Source of the DNA: Qingrenia yutianensis
GTDB taxonomy: Bacteria > Bacillota > Clostridia > UMGS1810
Reading direction: 5' to 3'
Length of the DNA stretch: 64,000 bases
Assembly: GCF_014385105.1 (NCBI RefSeq)
Contig: NZ_JACRTE010000008.1
Coordinates: 15,139 to 79,138, forward strand
In this document: one piece after another, positions 7,927-16,600 of the stretch
Layout of the letters: each line of letters begins with the position of its first letter
How positions within the stretch are numbered: the first letter of the stretch is position 1
Made by a program: the position numbers and the translations under genes
The notes under the pieces: model-generated
The model's input: only the letters and a program-made list of their open reading frames with translations
Told to the model about the DNA's origin: nothing
The model's database searches: none

Positions 7927-8112
7927 TTGGATAATGAAAAAGTAAATTCAAGCGGCTGCTTGGATAAAACCGCATTTGAAGCGATAAAGAATGTTCGGCG
8001 TGAGGAACGCAAAAAGCTGATTGCGGAAATAAAAGAGCTCGCCGCAAGGTACGGCTATGAAATTGACTGCCGTATAGATTTGAAAGAAATTAAGGAGGCG
8101 GATATGGTATGA
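7927..8112 (+). CDS. Small ICE protein of unknown function
   Basis: A 61-residue charged protein (ending GYEIDCRIDLKEIKEADMV). TTG 7927 is preceded by GAGGTGAGG; GTG 7918 in the same frame overlaps that ribosome binding site and is rejected. The TGA overlaps the next ATG by 4 bases (ATGA 8109), so it is coupled to the two paralogous genes that follow. The helical centre (RREERKKLIAEIKELAARYG) resembles no family I can name. Confidence 0.6.
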   Translation: MDNEKVNSSGCLDKTAFEAIKNVRREERKKLIAEIKELAARYGYEIDCRIDLKEIKEADMV

Positions 8113-8870
8113 CAACAACCGATTGCACAACAGATTACGGCGAATATGAAAGATATTCGGACGATAGGCTCTTTCACGGCGCCGGTCTTAAAATTGACCG
8201 CAGCGTTTATTATAAAGGTGATTGCGATATTTCGGACTTAATAACAAAATCCGTAAAAGAGGTTGAGAATTTGCGTGATGAAAGTATCGGCAAAGAAAAC
8301 GCGGCATACGAAAAGGTGTTACAGGCGGTTGCGGAATGGGAAAAGTCGGCGCTTGTTACCAAAAGACATAAACGGGCGCTTGAATATCTGACTGCGCCGC
8401 CTATCGAACATACAAGCAATCAATGGACTGTTGATGATTACGATTACAAAGTGCGCAGCAATATGGTTTATCTTATGAAATACAGAATTGACAAGCGGCA
8501 GAGCCGGAACGGAACAATAAAATGGGACGTTGAATTAAGTGTTAAAACTCAAAGCGTACAATGGCAAAGCGCTGTTATACTTGAACGCCGTGAGAAAACA
8601 TTTTCAAGCGAGGAATCCGCACAAAAGTATATCGACGGCAAAATTAAAGCCTATGATTACTTGTTTACGGAAATATCCCCCGTTATTCCCGATATTGATA
8701 AATCCCATTTTTGTGTGAACGGCGTATTGCTGCCGGGATATACAACAGTTTCTATGCAGAAAGAAAAAGAGAAAAAGGCGTCAATCCGAAAACAGTTAAA
8801 TGAGCTGAAAGCAGATAAGCCTACGGAACGGAAACAGTTAAAAACTCGCACAAAGGAGGTCAGTATATGA
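8109..8870 (+). CDS. ICE conserved protein of unknown function, paralogue 1
   Basis: A 253-residue soluble protein, paralogous to the next gene. Shared points in order: an N-terminal region with DISDLI/DLSDLL and a helical stretch (ENAAYEKVLQAVAEWE), HTSNQW, AQKYIDGKIKAYDYLFTEISPVIP, LLPGYTT, then the tail SIRKQLNELKAD (bases 8778-8816). The tail is also found in three further ICE proteins here. No catalytic motif was recognised. ATG overlaps the upstream stop; the gene's own stop overlaps the next start (ATGA 8867), so both copies are made together. Confidence 0.75.
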   Translation: MTTTDCTTDYGEYERYSDDRLFHGAGLKIDRSVYYKGDCDISDLITKSVKEVENLRDESIGKENAAYEKVLQAVAEWEKSALVTKRHKRALEYLTAPPIEHTSNQWTVDDYDYKVRSNMVYLMKYRIDKRQSRNGTIKWDVELSVKTQSVQWQSAVILERREKTFSSEESAQKYIDGKIKAYDYLFTEISPVIPDIDKSHFCVNGVLLPGYTTVSMQKEKEKKASIRKQLNELKADKPTERKQLKTRTKEVSI

Positions 8871-9640
8871 GAAAAGGAAACGATTATACGGTGTATGACA
8901 ATGATACGCTTACACCGGGTTATAAGGCTAAAATCGAGCATACCGTGTATAGCGGCAGTGAGTCCGATTTGTCAGACCTGTTAAAATTAACGGTTGGCGA
9001 TATTTCCGCTTTGAAAGAAAAAAACATTGCACAGGAACAGGCGGCATACGAAAAAGCTATCGACGCCTTAAAGGATTGGGAAGCGCTTGCGGCAAATACG
9101 AGAAAATATGAAAAGGCGCTTGATTATAAAAATGTGCCGGAGGTTTCGCATACCTCAAACAAATGGGAAAAGGACGGCACTGACAGGTTTACCATAAGCA
9201 ACAAGGTATATAAAATGACTTACAATATATATGAGCGTTCAAGCTGGCGGAACGATACCGTAAAATATGATGTCAGGTGGAATATTTACACAAACAGACC
9301 CGATTATACAAATGCATACAAGGTTGCAGGTCAGGAACGGGTGTGTGCTACACGCGTGGAAGCCGAGAAATACATACAAGGCAGAATTAAGGCGTATTTG
9401 CACTTGTTCACGGAAATATCGCCGCCTATACCGAAAGATTTGGAAAAATCCTTTATGGTACACGGTTATTTATTGCCGGGCTATGTTACGGAGGAAATGC
9501 AGAAAGCAGAGGCGGAAAAAGCGGAAAAGCCGGCAGAGAAAAAGCCGTCAATCCGAAAGCAGTTAAATGAGCTGAAAGCCGACCAAAAGAAAAATCCGCA
9601 GGAGCTGCAGAAAACACGCCCCGAAAATGAAATCGGATAA
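8867..9640 (+). CDS. ICE conserved protein of unknown function, paralogue 2
   Basis: A 257-residue homologue of the preceding gene, colinear along its length: EQAAYEKAIDALKDWE, HTSNKWEKDG, AEKYIQGRIKAYLHLFTEISPPIP, LLPGYVTEEM and the tail KKPSIRKQLNELKAD (bases 9544-9583). The divergence between the copies is high outside these blocks, so the duplication is old. A ribosome binding site (AAGGAGG near 8853) precedes ATG 8867. Likely a cytoplasmic ICE accessory factor; function unknown. Confidence 0.75.
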   Translation: MRKGNDYTVYDNDTLTPGYKAKIEHTVYSGSESDLSDLLKLTVGDISALKEKNIAQEQAAYEKAIDALKDWEALAANTRKYEKALDYKNVPEVSHTSNKWEKDGTDRFTISNKVYKMTYNIYERSSWRNDTVKYDVRWNIYTNRPDYTNAYKVAGQERVCATRVEAEKYIQGRIKAYLHLFTEISPPIPKDLEKSFMVHGYLLPGYVTEEMQKAEAEKAEKPAEKKPSIRKQLNELKADQKKNPQELQKTRPENEIG

Positions 9641-9652
9641 GGCGGTGTCTAT

Positions 9653-12016
9653 ATGCGGAATGATAAAGAATTTAAGGCGAAAAACCGTGATGAAAGCTAT
9701 GTAAAGGATAAACGCCCGGATATTCAGCTTGGACGGCATACAAAGGCAGAAAAGCAAAAACCGCCTCTTACACCGTCAAAGAAAAACCGTATGTATCGGG
9801 CAAGGCAAACTGAAAACACGGCTGCTAATTCCGAAAATACTTCTGCTGAAGCAAAGATTGATATTTCCGTTTCTAAAACAGCAGATAATAATGCTCCCGT
9901 TCCGGCAGACAACACGGCTCAATTTACCGACAGGAATATTGAGCCGACCGAAACGGAAAATATATCACAGGATATTCAGCCGGATATTCCGAAAGCCGGG
10001 CCTTCCTATTCCTCTGCCGCAAAGAAAAAGAAATACCGCAGTAAAATGTATCGTATGCAAAAGCAGACGAAAGGCGTTAATTACAATTTTGCAGAGCAAA
10101 CGCAAAAATCAAACGACTACGATATTTCCGAAAAGGCACAGGAAAACAAAACGGAATTTTCAAAAAATACGGATATAGATTTTTCGGAAAGCAAAGCCGA
10201 AAGGGACAGTAATATTCCGTTTGACAGCGTGAGGGACACAAAAACCGAAACGGATAAAAAAACTTACTCTAAAAAGCGGCAAAAGCTGTCTTTTGATAAA
10301 TCGGATAAAACCGAAAATGCTGAATCGGCTTCATCAGCCGATAACACAAAATCCGATACACCTAAATCCGACAGCGGCGACACTCCTTTTGACAGGGTAA
10401 ACAGGCACGTTGAAAAGTATGAGAAAAAGGCGGAAAAAGCAAAATCCAAAGCTGAAAAAGCCGAACAAGATTTACCGCACAAAAGGAAAATCAAACGCAA
10501 GCGGCTGTATGACGAGCAAAATCAAAAGCCTAAAAACCGCTTGCAGTTTGAAAAAGAGGTCAGACCTCAATCGGATTTGTACCACCGATCCACCGTCAAG
10601 ACAGGCAGTGATGCCTTGCAGCATACAGCGCTTAACAAACTTCATTCAAAGGTTGCAGAGGTTGAAAACGAAAACACGGGCGTCGAAGCGGCACACCAAA
10701 CGGAGCAAAAGGCGGAAAGTCTTGCACGGTACAGCGTCAGAACGGCAAAATACATTGACGGTCAAAGAAAAGCTGCACCGTACAAAAAAGCTGCACGCTT
10801 AAAGGTCAAGGCGGAAAAAGCGGAAATTAAGGCGGCGTATGAAAAAACGCTTGCGGAAAATCCGTCGCTGAAAAAATCGGCGTTAAAGAAATTCCGTCAA
10901 AAACAGCAGATAAAGAAAAAATACCAAAAGGCAAAGCGAGCCGAACAGACGGCAAAGCAGGCAAAAAAGGCGGCACAGAACGCCGAGCGTGCAGCGTCAA
11001 GGCTCGCGGCTTTTGTATGGCGGCATAAAGCCGTTTTCGGTGTTATTCTTGCAATCGTACTTTTGATTGCTTGGCTGGGTACAGCTCTTTCCTCTTGTTC
11101 CGTTATCGGTACAACAGGATTTAATTCAATAATGGTATCGTCATACTTTGCGGAGGACGAGGATATTTATGCGGCTGAAAATTACTACAACGGTTTGGAG
11201 CAGAATTTGCAGAGCAAAATTGATAATATTGAAAATGAGTATTCGGGATATGATGAATACAACTACAATTTGGCCGGTATCGGACATAACCCATATGAGC
11301 TTATTTCATATCTTACAGCAGTATATCAGGATTTCAAATTCAATGACATTAAATCTGCTCTTGATACTTTATTCAATGCACAATATCATTTGCAGATTAC
11401 CGAAACAAGCCGGCAGCAGACAGACGAGGACGGGAACGAATACACCTATAAAATTCTCAATGTTACACTTGTGAACGAGGGTATGACAACTACGCTCACG
11501 GCAGACCAAAGAGAGCTTTACGATATTTACCTTGTGAGCAAGGGAAACCGTGATTATCTGTTTGCGGACGATATTTATTCTAACATAACGCAAAACCCAT
11601 ATAATGATTACACAATACCGGGTGAAGCTCTTACGGACGAAACATTCCGAAAGCTGATAACCGAAGCCGAGAAGTATTTAGGCTATCCGTATGTTTGGGG
11701 CGGCAGCAGTCCGCAGACTTCGTTTGACTGTTCGGGATTTGTTTGCTGGGTATTCAAAAACTCCGGCGTATATCCTCTCGGCAGAACAACGGCGCAGGGT
11801 ATTTTCGACCAATGTACTCCCGTCAGACCGTCGGACGCAAAGCCCGGCGATATTATTTTCTTCACGGGGACATACAACAGCGGCTTCCCGGTATCGCACG
11901 TCGGTATTTATGTGGGTAACGGTATGATGATTCATTGCGGCAATCCCATTCAGTACGCAAGCGTCAACTCAAATTATTGGACGCAGCACTTTTACGCCTA
12001 CGGGCGATTAAACTAA
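9653..12016 (+). CDS. NlpC/P60 wall hydrolase of the transfer machine, long charged N terminus
   Basis: A 787-residue bitopic membrane protein. Residues 1-455 are low-complexity, Lys/Glu/Ala-rich and probably cytoplasmic; one membrane helix follows (AVFGVILAIVLLIAWLG, about 461-477); then an extracellular part and a C-terminal NlpC/P60 domain with Cys693 in FDCSGF, His749 in SHVGIYVG and a third polar residue in MIHCGN. Such enzymes cut peptidoglycan peptides to open the wall for conjugation, as Tn916 Orf14 does. The very long charged N terminus is typical of this ICE group. ATG 9653 follows GGCGGTG. Confidence 0.88.
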   Translation: MRNDKEFKAKNRDESYVKDKRPDIQLGRHTKAEKQKPPLTPSKKNRMYRARQTENTAANSENTSAEAKIDISVSKTADNNAPVPADNTAQFTDRNIEPTETENISQDIQPDIPKAGPSYSSAAKKKKYRSKMYRMQKQTKGVNYNFAEQTQKSNDYDISEKAQENKTEFSKNTDIDFSESKAERDSNIPFDSVRDTKTETDKKTYSKKRQKLSFDKSDKTENAESASSADNTKSDTPKSDSGDTPFDRVNRHVEKYEKKAEKAKSKAEKAEQDLPHKRKIKRKRLYDEQNQKPKNRLQFEKEVRPQSDLYHRSTVKTGSDALQHTALNKLHSKVAEVENENTGVEAAHQTEQKAESLARYSVRTAKYIDGQRKAAPYKKAARLKVKAEKAEIKAAYEKTLAENPSLKKSALKKFRQKQQIKKKYQKAKRAEQTAKQAKKAAQNAERAASRLAAFVWRHKAVFGVILAIVLLIAWLGTALSSCSVIGTTGFNSIMVSSYFAEDEDIYAAENYYNGLEQNLQSKIDNIENEYSGYDEYNYNLAGIGHNPYELISYLTAVYQDFKFNDIKSALDTLFNAQYHLQITETSRQQTDEDGNEYTYKILNVTLVNEGMTTTLTADQRELYDIYLVSKGNRDYLFADDIYSNITQNPYNDYTIPGEALTDETFRKLITEAEKYLGYPYVWGGSSPQTSFDCSGFVCWVFKNSGVYPLGRTTAQGIFDQCTPVRPSDAKPGDIIFFTGTYNSGFPVSHVGIYVGNGMMIHCGNPIQYASVNSNYWTQHFYAYGRLN

Positions 12017-12046
12017 AAAATAAATTTAACGGAGGTATTTTATACA

Positions 12047-12316
12047 ATGGCAACAGTAACAAAAATTGATAAGGACATTGCGGCGGCAAAATCAAAAATT
12101 GCGGAGCTGCAAAAGAAAATCAGAGAGCTTGAAACAAAGCGCGTCGAGGCTGAAAACTTGCAGATTGTCAAGCTGGTTAAGACGGTCAATATCGACAACA
12201 AGACCTTGACGGCACTACTCAAAGCCTACGCAACGGGCGAGTTTGAACTGCCCGAAAAATACAAGGCAGAGCTTGAAAACAAGGAGGACACGGATAATGA
12301 AAATGAACAGAATTAA
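12047..12316 (+). CDS. DUF4315 family ICE protein
   Basis: An 89-residue, mostly coiled-coil protein: KIDKDIAAAKSKIAELQKKI followed by a C-terminal helix pair (DNKTLTALLKAYATGEF). It matches the DUF4315 family that lies between the NlpC/P60 and DUF4366 genes in Tn1549-like elements. Function is unknown. A good ribosome binding site (GGAGG, 12031-12035) precedes ATG 12047. It overlaps the next gene by 20 bases. Confidence 0.85.
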   Translation: MATVTKIDKDIAAAKSKIAELQKKIRELETKRVEAENLQIVKLVKTVNIDNKTLTALLKAYATGEFELPEKYKAELENKEDTDNENEQN

Positions 12317-12935
12317 ATTTGCGGCGGCGGTATTTACCGCCGTTTTCGCTTTATCGGGAATGACGGCGTTTGCACAGAGTAACGCTCCGGCAGAAACACC
12401 TGCCGAAACCGTAATTGAGGACAACCGAACATTGACGCCAAAGGGCAACGCCCAGCTTGTAGATGATATTTCTGATAATGAAAATTTACAGTTTATCACC
12501 GTAACCGCACGGGACGGAAATGTTTTTTACTTCGTGATTGACAAGGGCGCACAAAGCGAAAATGTGTATTTTTTGAATACAGTTGACGAAAGCGACCTTG
12601 AGGCGCTCGCCCTAAAGTCGGACAAGAAACCGACAGCAACCGCAAAGCCGGAGCAGACGGAAAATACGGCTGAAACGGATTCAACAGAGAATGATACAAA
12701 AGATAAAAAAGATAAGACCGAAAAATCCGAACAGCCGGAGCAAAACCGGCAGAAAAACAATTCCGGCCTGTTTATTATTCTTGCACTTGCGGCGGCTGCC
12801 GGAATTGGCGGCTATTATTACAAGGTAATCTTGCCGAAAAAGAAACTTGAACAGGCGGACGATTTGGACGACTTCGATTTTGAGGACGAGGACACCGAAA
12901 CCGTTGTAAACGAGGACGACGAAACGGACGAATAA
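12297..12935 (+). CDS. DUF4366 (CD1107-like) surface protein of the ICE
   Basis: A 212-residue secreted and membrane-anchored protein: signal peptide (about residues 1-26, ending TAFAQ), a globular part with FITVTARDGNVFYFVIDK and ENVYFLNTVDESDLEAL, an acidic low-complexity linker, a membrane helix (GLFIILALAAAAGIGGYYY) and a very acidic cytoplasmic tail. This is the DUF4366 layout found beside DUF4315 in ICEs, presumably part of the extracellular face of the transfer machine. ATG 12297 is preceded by AAGGAGGA at 12281-12288; the upstream in-frame ATG at 12243 lacks a site. Confidence 0.88.
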   Translation: MKMNRIKFAAAVFTAVFALSGMTAFAQSNAPAETPAETVIEDNRTLTPKGNAQLVDDISDNENLQFITVTARDGNVFYFVIDKGAQSENVYFLNTVDESDLEALALKSDKKPTATAKPEQTENTAETDSTENDTKDKKDKTEKSEQPEQNRQKNNSGLFIILALAAAAGIGGYYYKVILPKKKLEQADDLDDFDFEDEDTETVVNEDDETDE

Positions 12936-12962
12936 AAAAATTATTAAATTTTTGATTTCCAC

Positions 12963-13021
12963 TTGATTTTTTTCTGAAAATAGCATATAATATAAATGTA
13001 AGAAATTCAGAAAATCAGAAA
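12963..13021 (+). promoter_or_regulatory. Promoter and operator of the toxin-antitoxin pair
   Basis: TTGATT (12963-12968), 17-base spacer, TATAAT (12986-12991) form a strong sigma-A promoter. TTTTCTGAA (12970-12978) and TTCAGAAAA (13006-13014) are inverted repeats on both sides of the -10, and ATCAGAAA follows at 13014-13021. The AbrB-like antitoxin encoded downstream is the likely ligand, giving autorepression. Confidence 0.7.
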
Positions 13022-13040
13022 CATAGAAAGAGGTGTTTTT

Positions 13041-13307
13041 ATGTTAGCGGAAATCAGAGGACGTTCCCAGATAACCATACCGTCGGAGATTATAAAAAAG
13101 CTCGGTATTTCGGAGGGCGATAAATTTGACATTATGGAAAGGGACGGCGGGATATTCCTTTGCCCTGTCGTTGTCTACCCGAAAGACAAAATTGCAAAAA
13201 TCGCAAAAATACTGAAAGAGTCGGAAAATGATACGAAAACCCGGACAGCATTTGAAAGCGTTGAGGATATGTTTTCCGATATGGGGATTGATATAGACAA
13301 TGTATAA
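13041..13307 (+). CDS. AbrB/MazE-like antitoxin
   Basis: An 88-residue protein with an N-terminal swapped-hairpin AbrB/SpoVT domain (AEIRGRSQITIPSEIIKKLGISEGDKFDI split over residues 3-32) and an acidic C terminus (VEDMFSDMGIDID) that could block the toxin. The stop overlaps the toxin start by 8 bases. It would bind the repeats at its own promoter and neutralise the partner. In an ICE such a pair may stabilise the element. Confidence 0.85.
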   Translation: MLAEIRGRSQITIPSEIIKKLGISEGDKFDIMERDGGIFLCPVVVYPKDKIAKIAKILKESENDTKTRTAFESVEDMFSDMGIDIDNV

Positions 13308-13563
13308 GCTCAAATATACAAAGGAATTTGAAAGGGATTTGAAAAAGCTGTCTGCGGCGGAACAAAAGCAGACAGCAAATAAATTAAAGCTCTTAATGCA
13401 AAATCCCTTTTATCCGTCGCTTCGTACAAAAAAGGTACAGGGACTTGACAATGTGTTTGAAATGAGTGTCAATATGGATATTCGCATTTTATGGCGTTAT
13501 GAAAACGGCGTTATAATTTTGCTGATAGACATAGGACATCACAAGGACATATTGGGACTTTAA
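13300..13563 (+). CDS. RelE/YafQ-like toxin
   Basis: An 87-residue basic protein with the RelE/ParE fold signature: KLKYTKEFERDLKKL at the start, a central NPFYPSLRTKKVQGL, and DIRILWRYENGVIILLIDIGHHKDI at the end. YafQ-type toxins of this superfamily cut mRNA in the ribosome; a His near the C terminus (GHHKDI) fits that subgroup. Translation is coupled to the antitoxin by overlap. A terminator follows. Confidence 0.85.
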   Translation: MYKLKYTKEFERDLKKLSAAEQKQTANKLKLLMQNPFYPSLRTKKVQGLDNVFEMSVNMDIRILWRYENGVIILLIDIGHHKDILGL

Positions 13564-13577
13564 TTTAATATCAATCA

Positions 13578-13609
13578 AAACAGCACTCATTAACTTGGGT
13601 GCTGTTTTT
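13578..13609 (+). terminator. Terminator after the toxin-antitoxin pair
   Basis: AACAGCAC (13579-13586) pairs with GTGCTGTT (13599-13606), followed by TTTG. It separates the toxin from the topoisomerase gene. Confidence 0.65.
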
Positions 13610-13631
13610 GTGTTCAAAGGAGGAATTTAAT

Positions 13632-15425
13632 TTGAAACTGATTATAGCGGAAAAACCGTCAGTTGCCCTTGCAATCGCAAAAGCGCTTAATATCAAGGGC
13701 AGCCGTGACGGATATATTGAAAACGGCGAATATATCATATCTTGGTGCGTCGGGCATTTGGCAGCGGCAGCGTTCCCGGAAGAATACGATGCAAAATATT
13801 CAAAGTGGAATTATGCGGATTTGCCTATCATTCCCGATAACTTCAAGTACAAAATTTACGGCGATAAGCAAAAGCAGTTTAATGTCGTCAAAAGCCTTAT
13901 GACCGGAAAAGACGTGAGCGAGGTTATTAACGCCTGCGACGCAGGGCGTGAGGGCGAGCTTATTTTCCGGCTTGTTTACAATATGGCGAATTGCAAAAAA
14001 CCTATCAAAAGACTTTGGATTTCATCAATGGAAAATGCAGCAATTCGTGAGGGCTTTGAAAACTTAAAGGACGGCAGCGAGTATGACAATTTGTATTATT
14101 CCGCACTTTGCAGAATGTGGGCGGATTGGATAGTCGGTATCAATGCAACAAGGCTGTTTTCGATTTTGTATAACAAGACCTTAAATATCGGCAGAGTGCA
14201 GACGCCTACGCTTGCATTGCTTTGTGATAGGCATAACAAAATAGCGTATTTCCGAAAAGAAAAGTATTTTACGGTTGAACTCACGCTCGGCGGCGTGAAA
14301 GCTGAAACCGAACGGCTTGACAATGAGAATACTGCAAAAGAAATTATAACGGCTTGTGAAAATTCACAGGCCGTTTGCGTTTCAGTAAGCAAAGAAACCA
14401 AAACCGAACAGCCGCCGAAGCTGTTTGATTTAACAACGCTGCAAAGGGCGGCAAACAGGATTTACGGCTATACCGCAAAGCAGACACTTGACTACGCACA
14501 GGCATTGTACGAAAAGAAACTTATTACCTATCCCCGAACGGACAGCAGATATTTGACTGAGGATATGGCGGAAACGGCAGCGGCGGTTATTCGTCTTGGC
14601 GCGGATATACCGCCGTTTGACAAAGCGCCCGATTTCTTCCCCGAAATATCCCGTATGATAAATAACGGTAAAGTATCAGACCACCACGCCATAATTCCCA
14701 CGCTTGAAATTGAAAAGGCAGATTTGTCGGCAATCCCGACGGGTGAGCTGAATATCCTGAAACTTGTTTTTTGCCGGATAATTTCAGCGTCGGCGGAAAG
14801 TTATGTCTATGAAAATACTACGGCAGTTTTCGAGTGCGGCGGATATACCTTTACGGCAAAGGGCAAAGAAATTATTTCGGAGGGATTTCGTGCAATAGAA
14901 AAGCTGATATATCCAAAGACGGATAATGCGGAATCAGCGCCGCTTGTGAAATTCTATAAAGGACAGCTATTCGCAGGGGCAGCGCCGGAGCTTAAAGAAA
15001 AATATACGCAGCCTCCGAAACCGTACACGGAGGACACGCTGTTATCTGCAATGGAAACGGCGGGAGCAAAAGAAACCACCAACAGTGCAGAGCGTAAGGG
15101 ACTTGGCACTCCGGCAACCAGAGCCGCCATTTTGGAAAAGCTGGTACAAACAGGATTTGTGCAGAGAAACGGACGGCAGATAACACCCACCAAAAACGGA
15201 ATACTGCTTATTTCCGTTCTGCCCGATACTCTCATATCCGCGCAGCTCACGGCGGAATGGGAAAATCAGCTTTCTTTAATATCCAAAGGCAAATCAAGTC
15301 CGAAAGAATTTATGCAGGGCATTAAAAGTATGATAACCGAGCTTACAGAGCGATACCGTGAATTTGACAGCGCAAGAGAAAATCCGTTTAAGTCAGAAAC
15401 CAAAAATAACAGCTTGGAGGTGTGA
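13632..15425 (+). CDS. Type IA DNA topoisomerase (topoisomerase III-like)
   Basis: A 597-residue topoisomerase that relaxes or unlinks single-stranded DNA, as carried by many Tn1549-like ICEs. The Toprim domain has IIAEKPSVA at the N terminus and ACDAGREGELIF (near 100); the catalytic Tyr is in LITYPRTDSRYL (about Tyr300); a GLGTPATRAAI motif follows near 493. No C-terminal zinc-finger pairs (CxxC) are seen, so it ends after the core like other ICE TopB proteins. TTG 13632 follows AAAGGAGGA at 13616-13624; the upstream frame extension to 13599 reads through the terminator and is rejected. Confidence 0.93.
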   Translation: MKLIIAEKPSVALAIAKALNIKGSRDGYIENGEYIISWCVGHLAAAAFPEEYDAKYSKWNYADLPIIPDNFKYKIYGDKQKQFNVVKSLMTGKDVSEVINACDAGREGELIFRLVYNMANCKKPIKRLWISSMENAAIREGFENLKDGSEYDNLYYSALCRMWADWIVGINATRLFSILYNKTLNIGRVQTPTLALLCDRHNKIAYFRKEKYFTVELTLGGVKAETERLDNENTAKEIITACENSQAVCVSVSKETKTEQPPKLFDLTTLQRAANRIYGYTAKQTLDYAQALYEKKLITYPRTDSRYLTEDMAETAAAVIRLGADIPPFDKAPDFFPEISRMINNGKVSDHHAIIPTLEIEKADLSAIPTGELNILKLVFCRIISASAESYVYENTTAVFECGGYTFTAKGKEIISEGFRAIEKLIYPKTDNAESAPLVKFYKGQLFAGAAPELKEKYTQPPKPYTEDTLLSAMETAGAKETTNSAERKGLGTPATRAAILEKLVQTGFVQRNGRQITPTKNGILLISVLPDTLISAQLTAEWENQLSLISKGKSSPKEFMQGIKSMITELTERYREFDSARENPFKSETKNNSLEV

Positions 15426-15427
15426 TT

Positions 15428-16600
15428 ATGCGTGAAGTTGACAAGCGATATTATAAAATCAATATAGCCGGCACAGAACATATTTTTACGAATGTTTACA
15501 GAGTCGGCGACCGTTATTCTGCATACGAAGCAGATAAAAACGGCAAGCCCGGTAAATTTCTTTACAGTCTGTCGCAGGCGGAAGTTGACCGAGCCGTAAT
15601 ATCGGGCAGCATTGATTTCAAAGAAAAAGATTACAGCTATATCTATAAAGGCTTTCTGGTAAACGCTGCCGAGTATGACGACGGAAATAAAGAAACCTCC
15701 GGCGTGTGGATATACTTTCCGGCAAAAGAAAACGAAGTCCGTACCGCGTTTGAAAGTATAGATCTTTCGCCGGACGCAGACAGCGGCAAATACTTTTTTG
15801 ACGACTTCAAAAGCAATATTAAATCTATTGAAAGTCTGCTTGCTAAGGATTTATCTGTCGCCGATTTGCAGGACACCGCAGAAAAATTAAACGAGCTTCC
15901 AAACTATGAAATATTAAAGCTCAACGCCGTTATGGAAACAAACGCAAAATGTAATTCATTTGCGGAACTTACGGAATTTGCATATAACACCGACTATTAT
16001 GATTTAATTTCCGACGCAAGCAATGTAAAGGAGCTTGGCATAAATCTTGTTTATTCCTCCGGGATATTTGAGAGCTTACCGACAATGTATAGGGACGCAA
16101 TCGAGGCTGAAAACTTTGGCAGGTATATAGCCGAAGCGGAACAGGGTATTTTCACTTCCAAAGGCTACATTTCCCGTTCTGGCGACGAATGGCACAATGT
16201 TTGTTTGCAGAATTTTGAGCCGAAACCGTTAAAACAAAACGGCATTGACGACAGGCTTATTGACACAACGGAAATACTTGCGGTTGATTTGGATAGCTTT
16301 TTCCGCAGTTTAAGCGAAGATTACGGTTGGCTTGCAGGCGATCCCGCAAAGGCAAAAGATAAAATTGCATACGATTTGAGAAACGGCAGTACAGATGTTG
16401 TACGCCATCAGCTCGGCAGTTTTATGAAAGAGTATCATTTGGATAAATCGGATATACAGCCGTTTTTAAGCCGTATTGCAAGATTTGAAAAGTGCAAGGG
16501 CATTGAAAAAACAAAGCCGAACTCCATAAAAGAACAGCTAAAACAGGCGAAAAATTTACAGCAGCCGAAAAAATCAAAACATAGAGAGGAATGTTTGTAA
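15428..16600 (+). CDS. ArdA-like antirestriction domain protein
   Basis: A 390-residue protein. The centre (about residues 80-260) resembles ArdA, a DNA mimic that inhibits type I restriction: VWIYFPAKENEVRTAFESIDL, YFFDDFKS, LNELPNYEILKLNAVMET, SSGIFESLP and AEQGIFTSKGYISRSGDEW. The whole is strongly acidic, as expected for DNA mimics. An additional C-terminal helical domain and a tail NSIKEQLKQAKN match the tail of neighbouring ICE proteins. GGAGGTG at 15416-15422 sets ATG 15428. TAATG links its stop to the next start at 16600. Confidence 0.7.
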   Translation: MREVDKRYYKINIAGTEHIFTNVYRVGDRYSAYEADKNGKPGKFLYSLSQAEVDRAVISGSIDFKEKDYSYIYKGFLVNAAEYDDGNKETSGVWIYFPAKENEVRTAFESIDLSPDADSGKYFFDDFKSNIKSIESLLAKDLSVADLQDTAEKLNELPNYEILKLNAVMETNAKCNSFAELTEFAYNTDYYDLISDASNVKELGINLVYSSGIFESLPTMYRDAIEAENFGRYIAEAEQGIFTSKGYISRSGDEWHNVCLQNFEPKPLKQNGIDDRLIDTTEILAVDLDSFFRSLSEDYGWLAGDPAKAKDKIAYDLRNGSTDVVRHQLGSFMKEYHLDKSDIQPFLSRIARFEKCKGIEKTKPNSIKEQLKQAKNLQQPKKSKHREECL

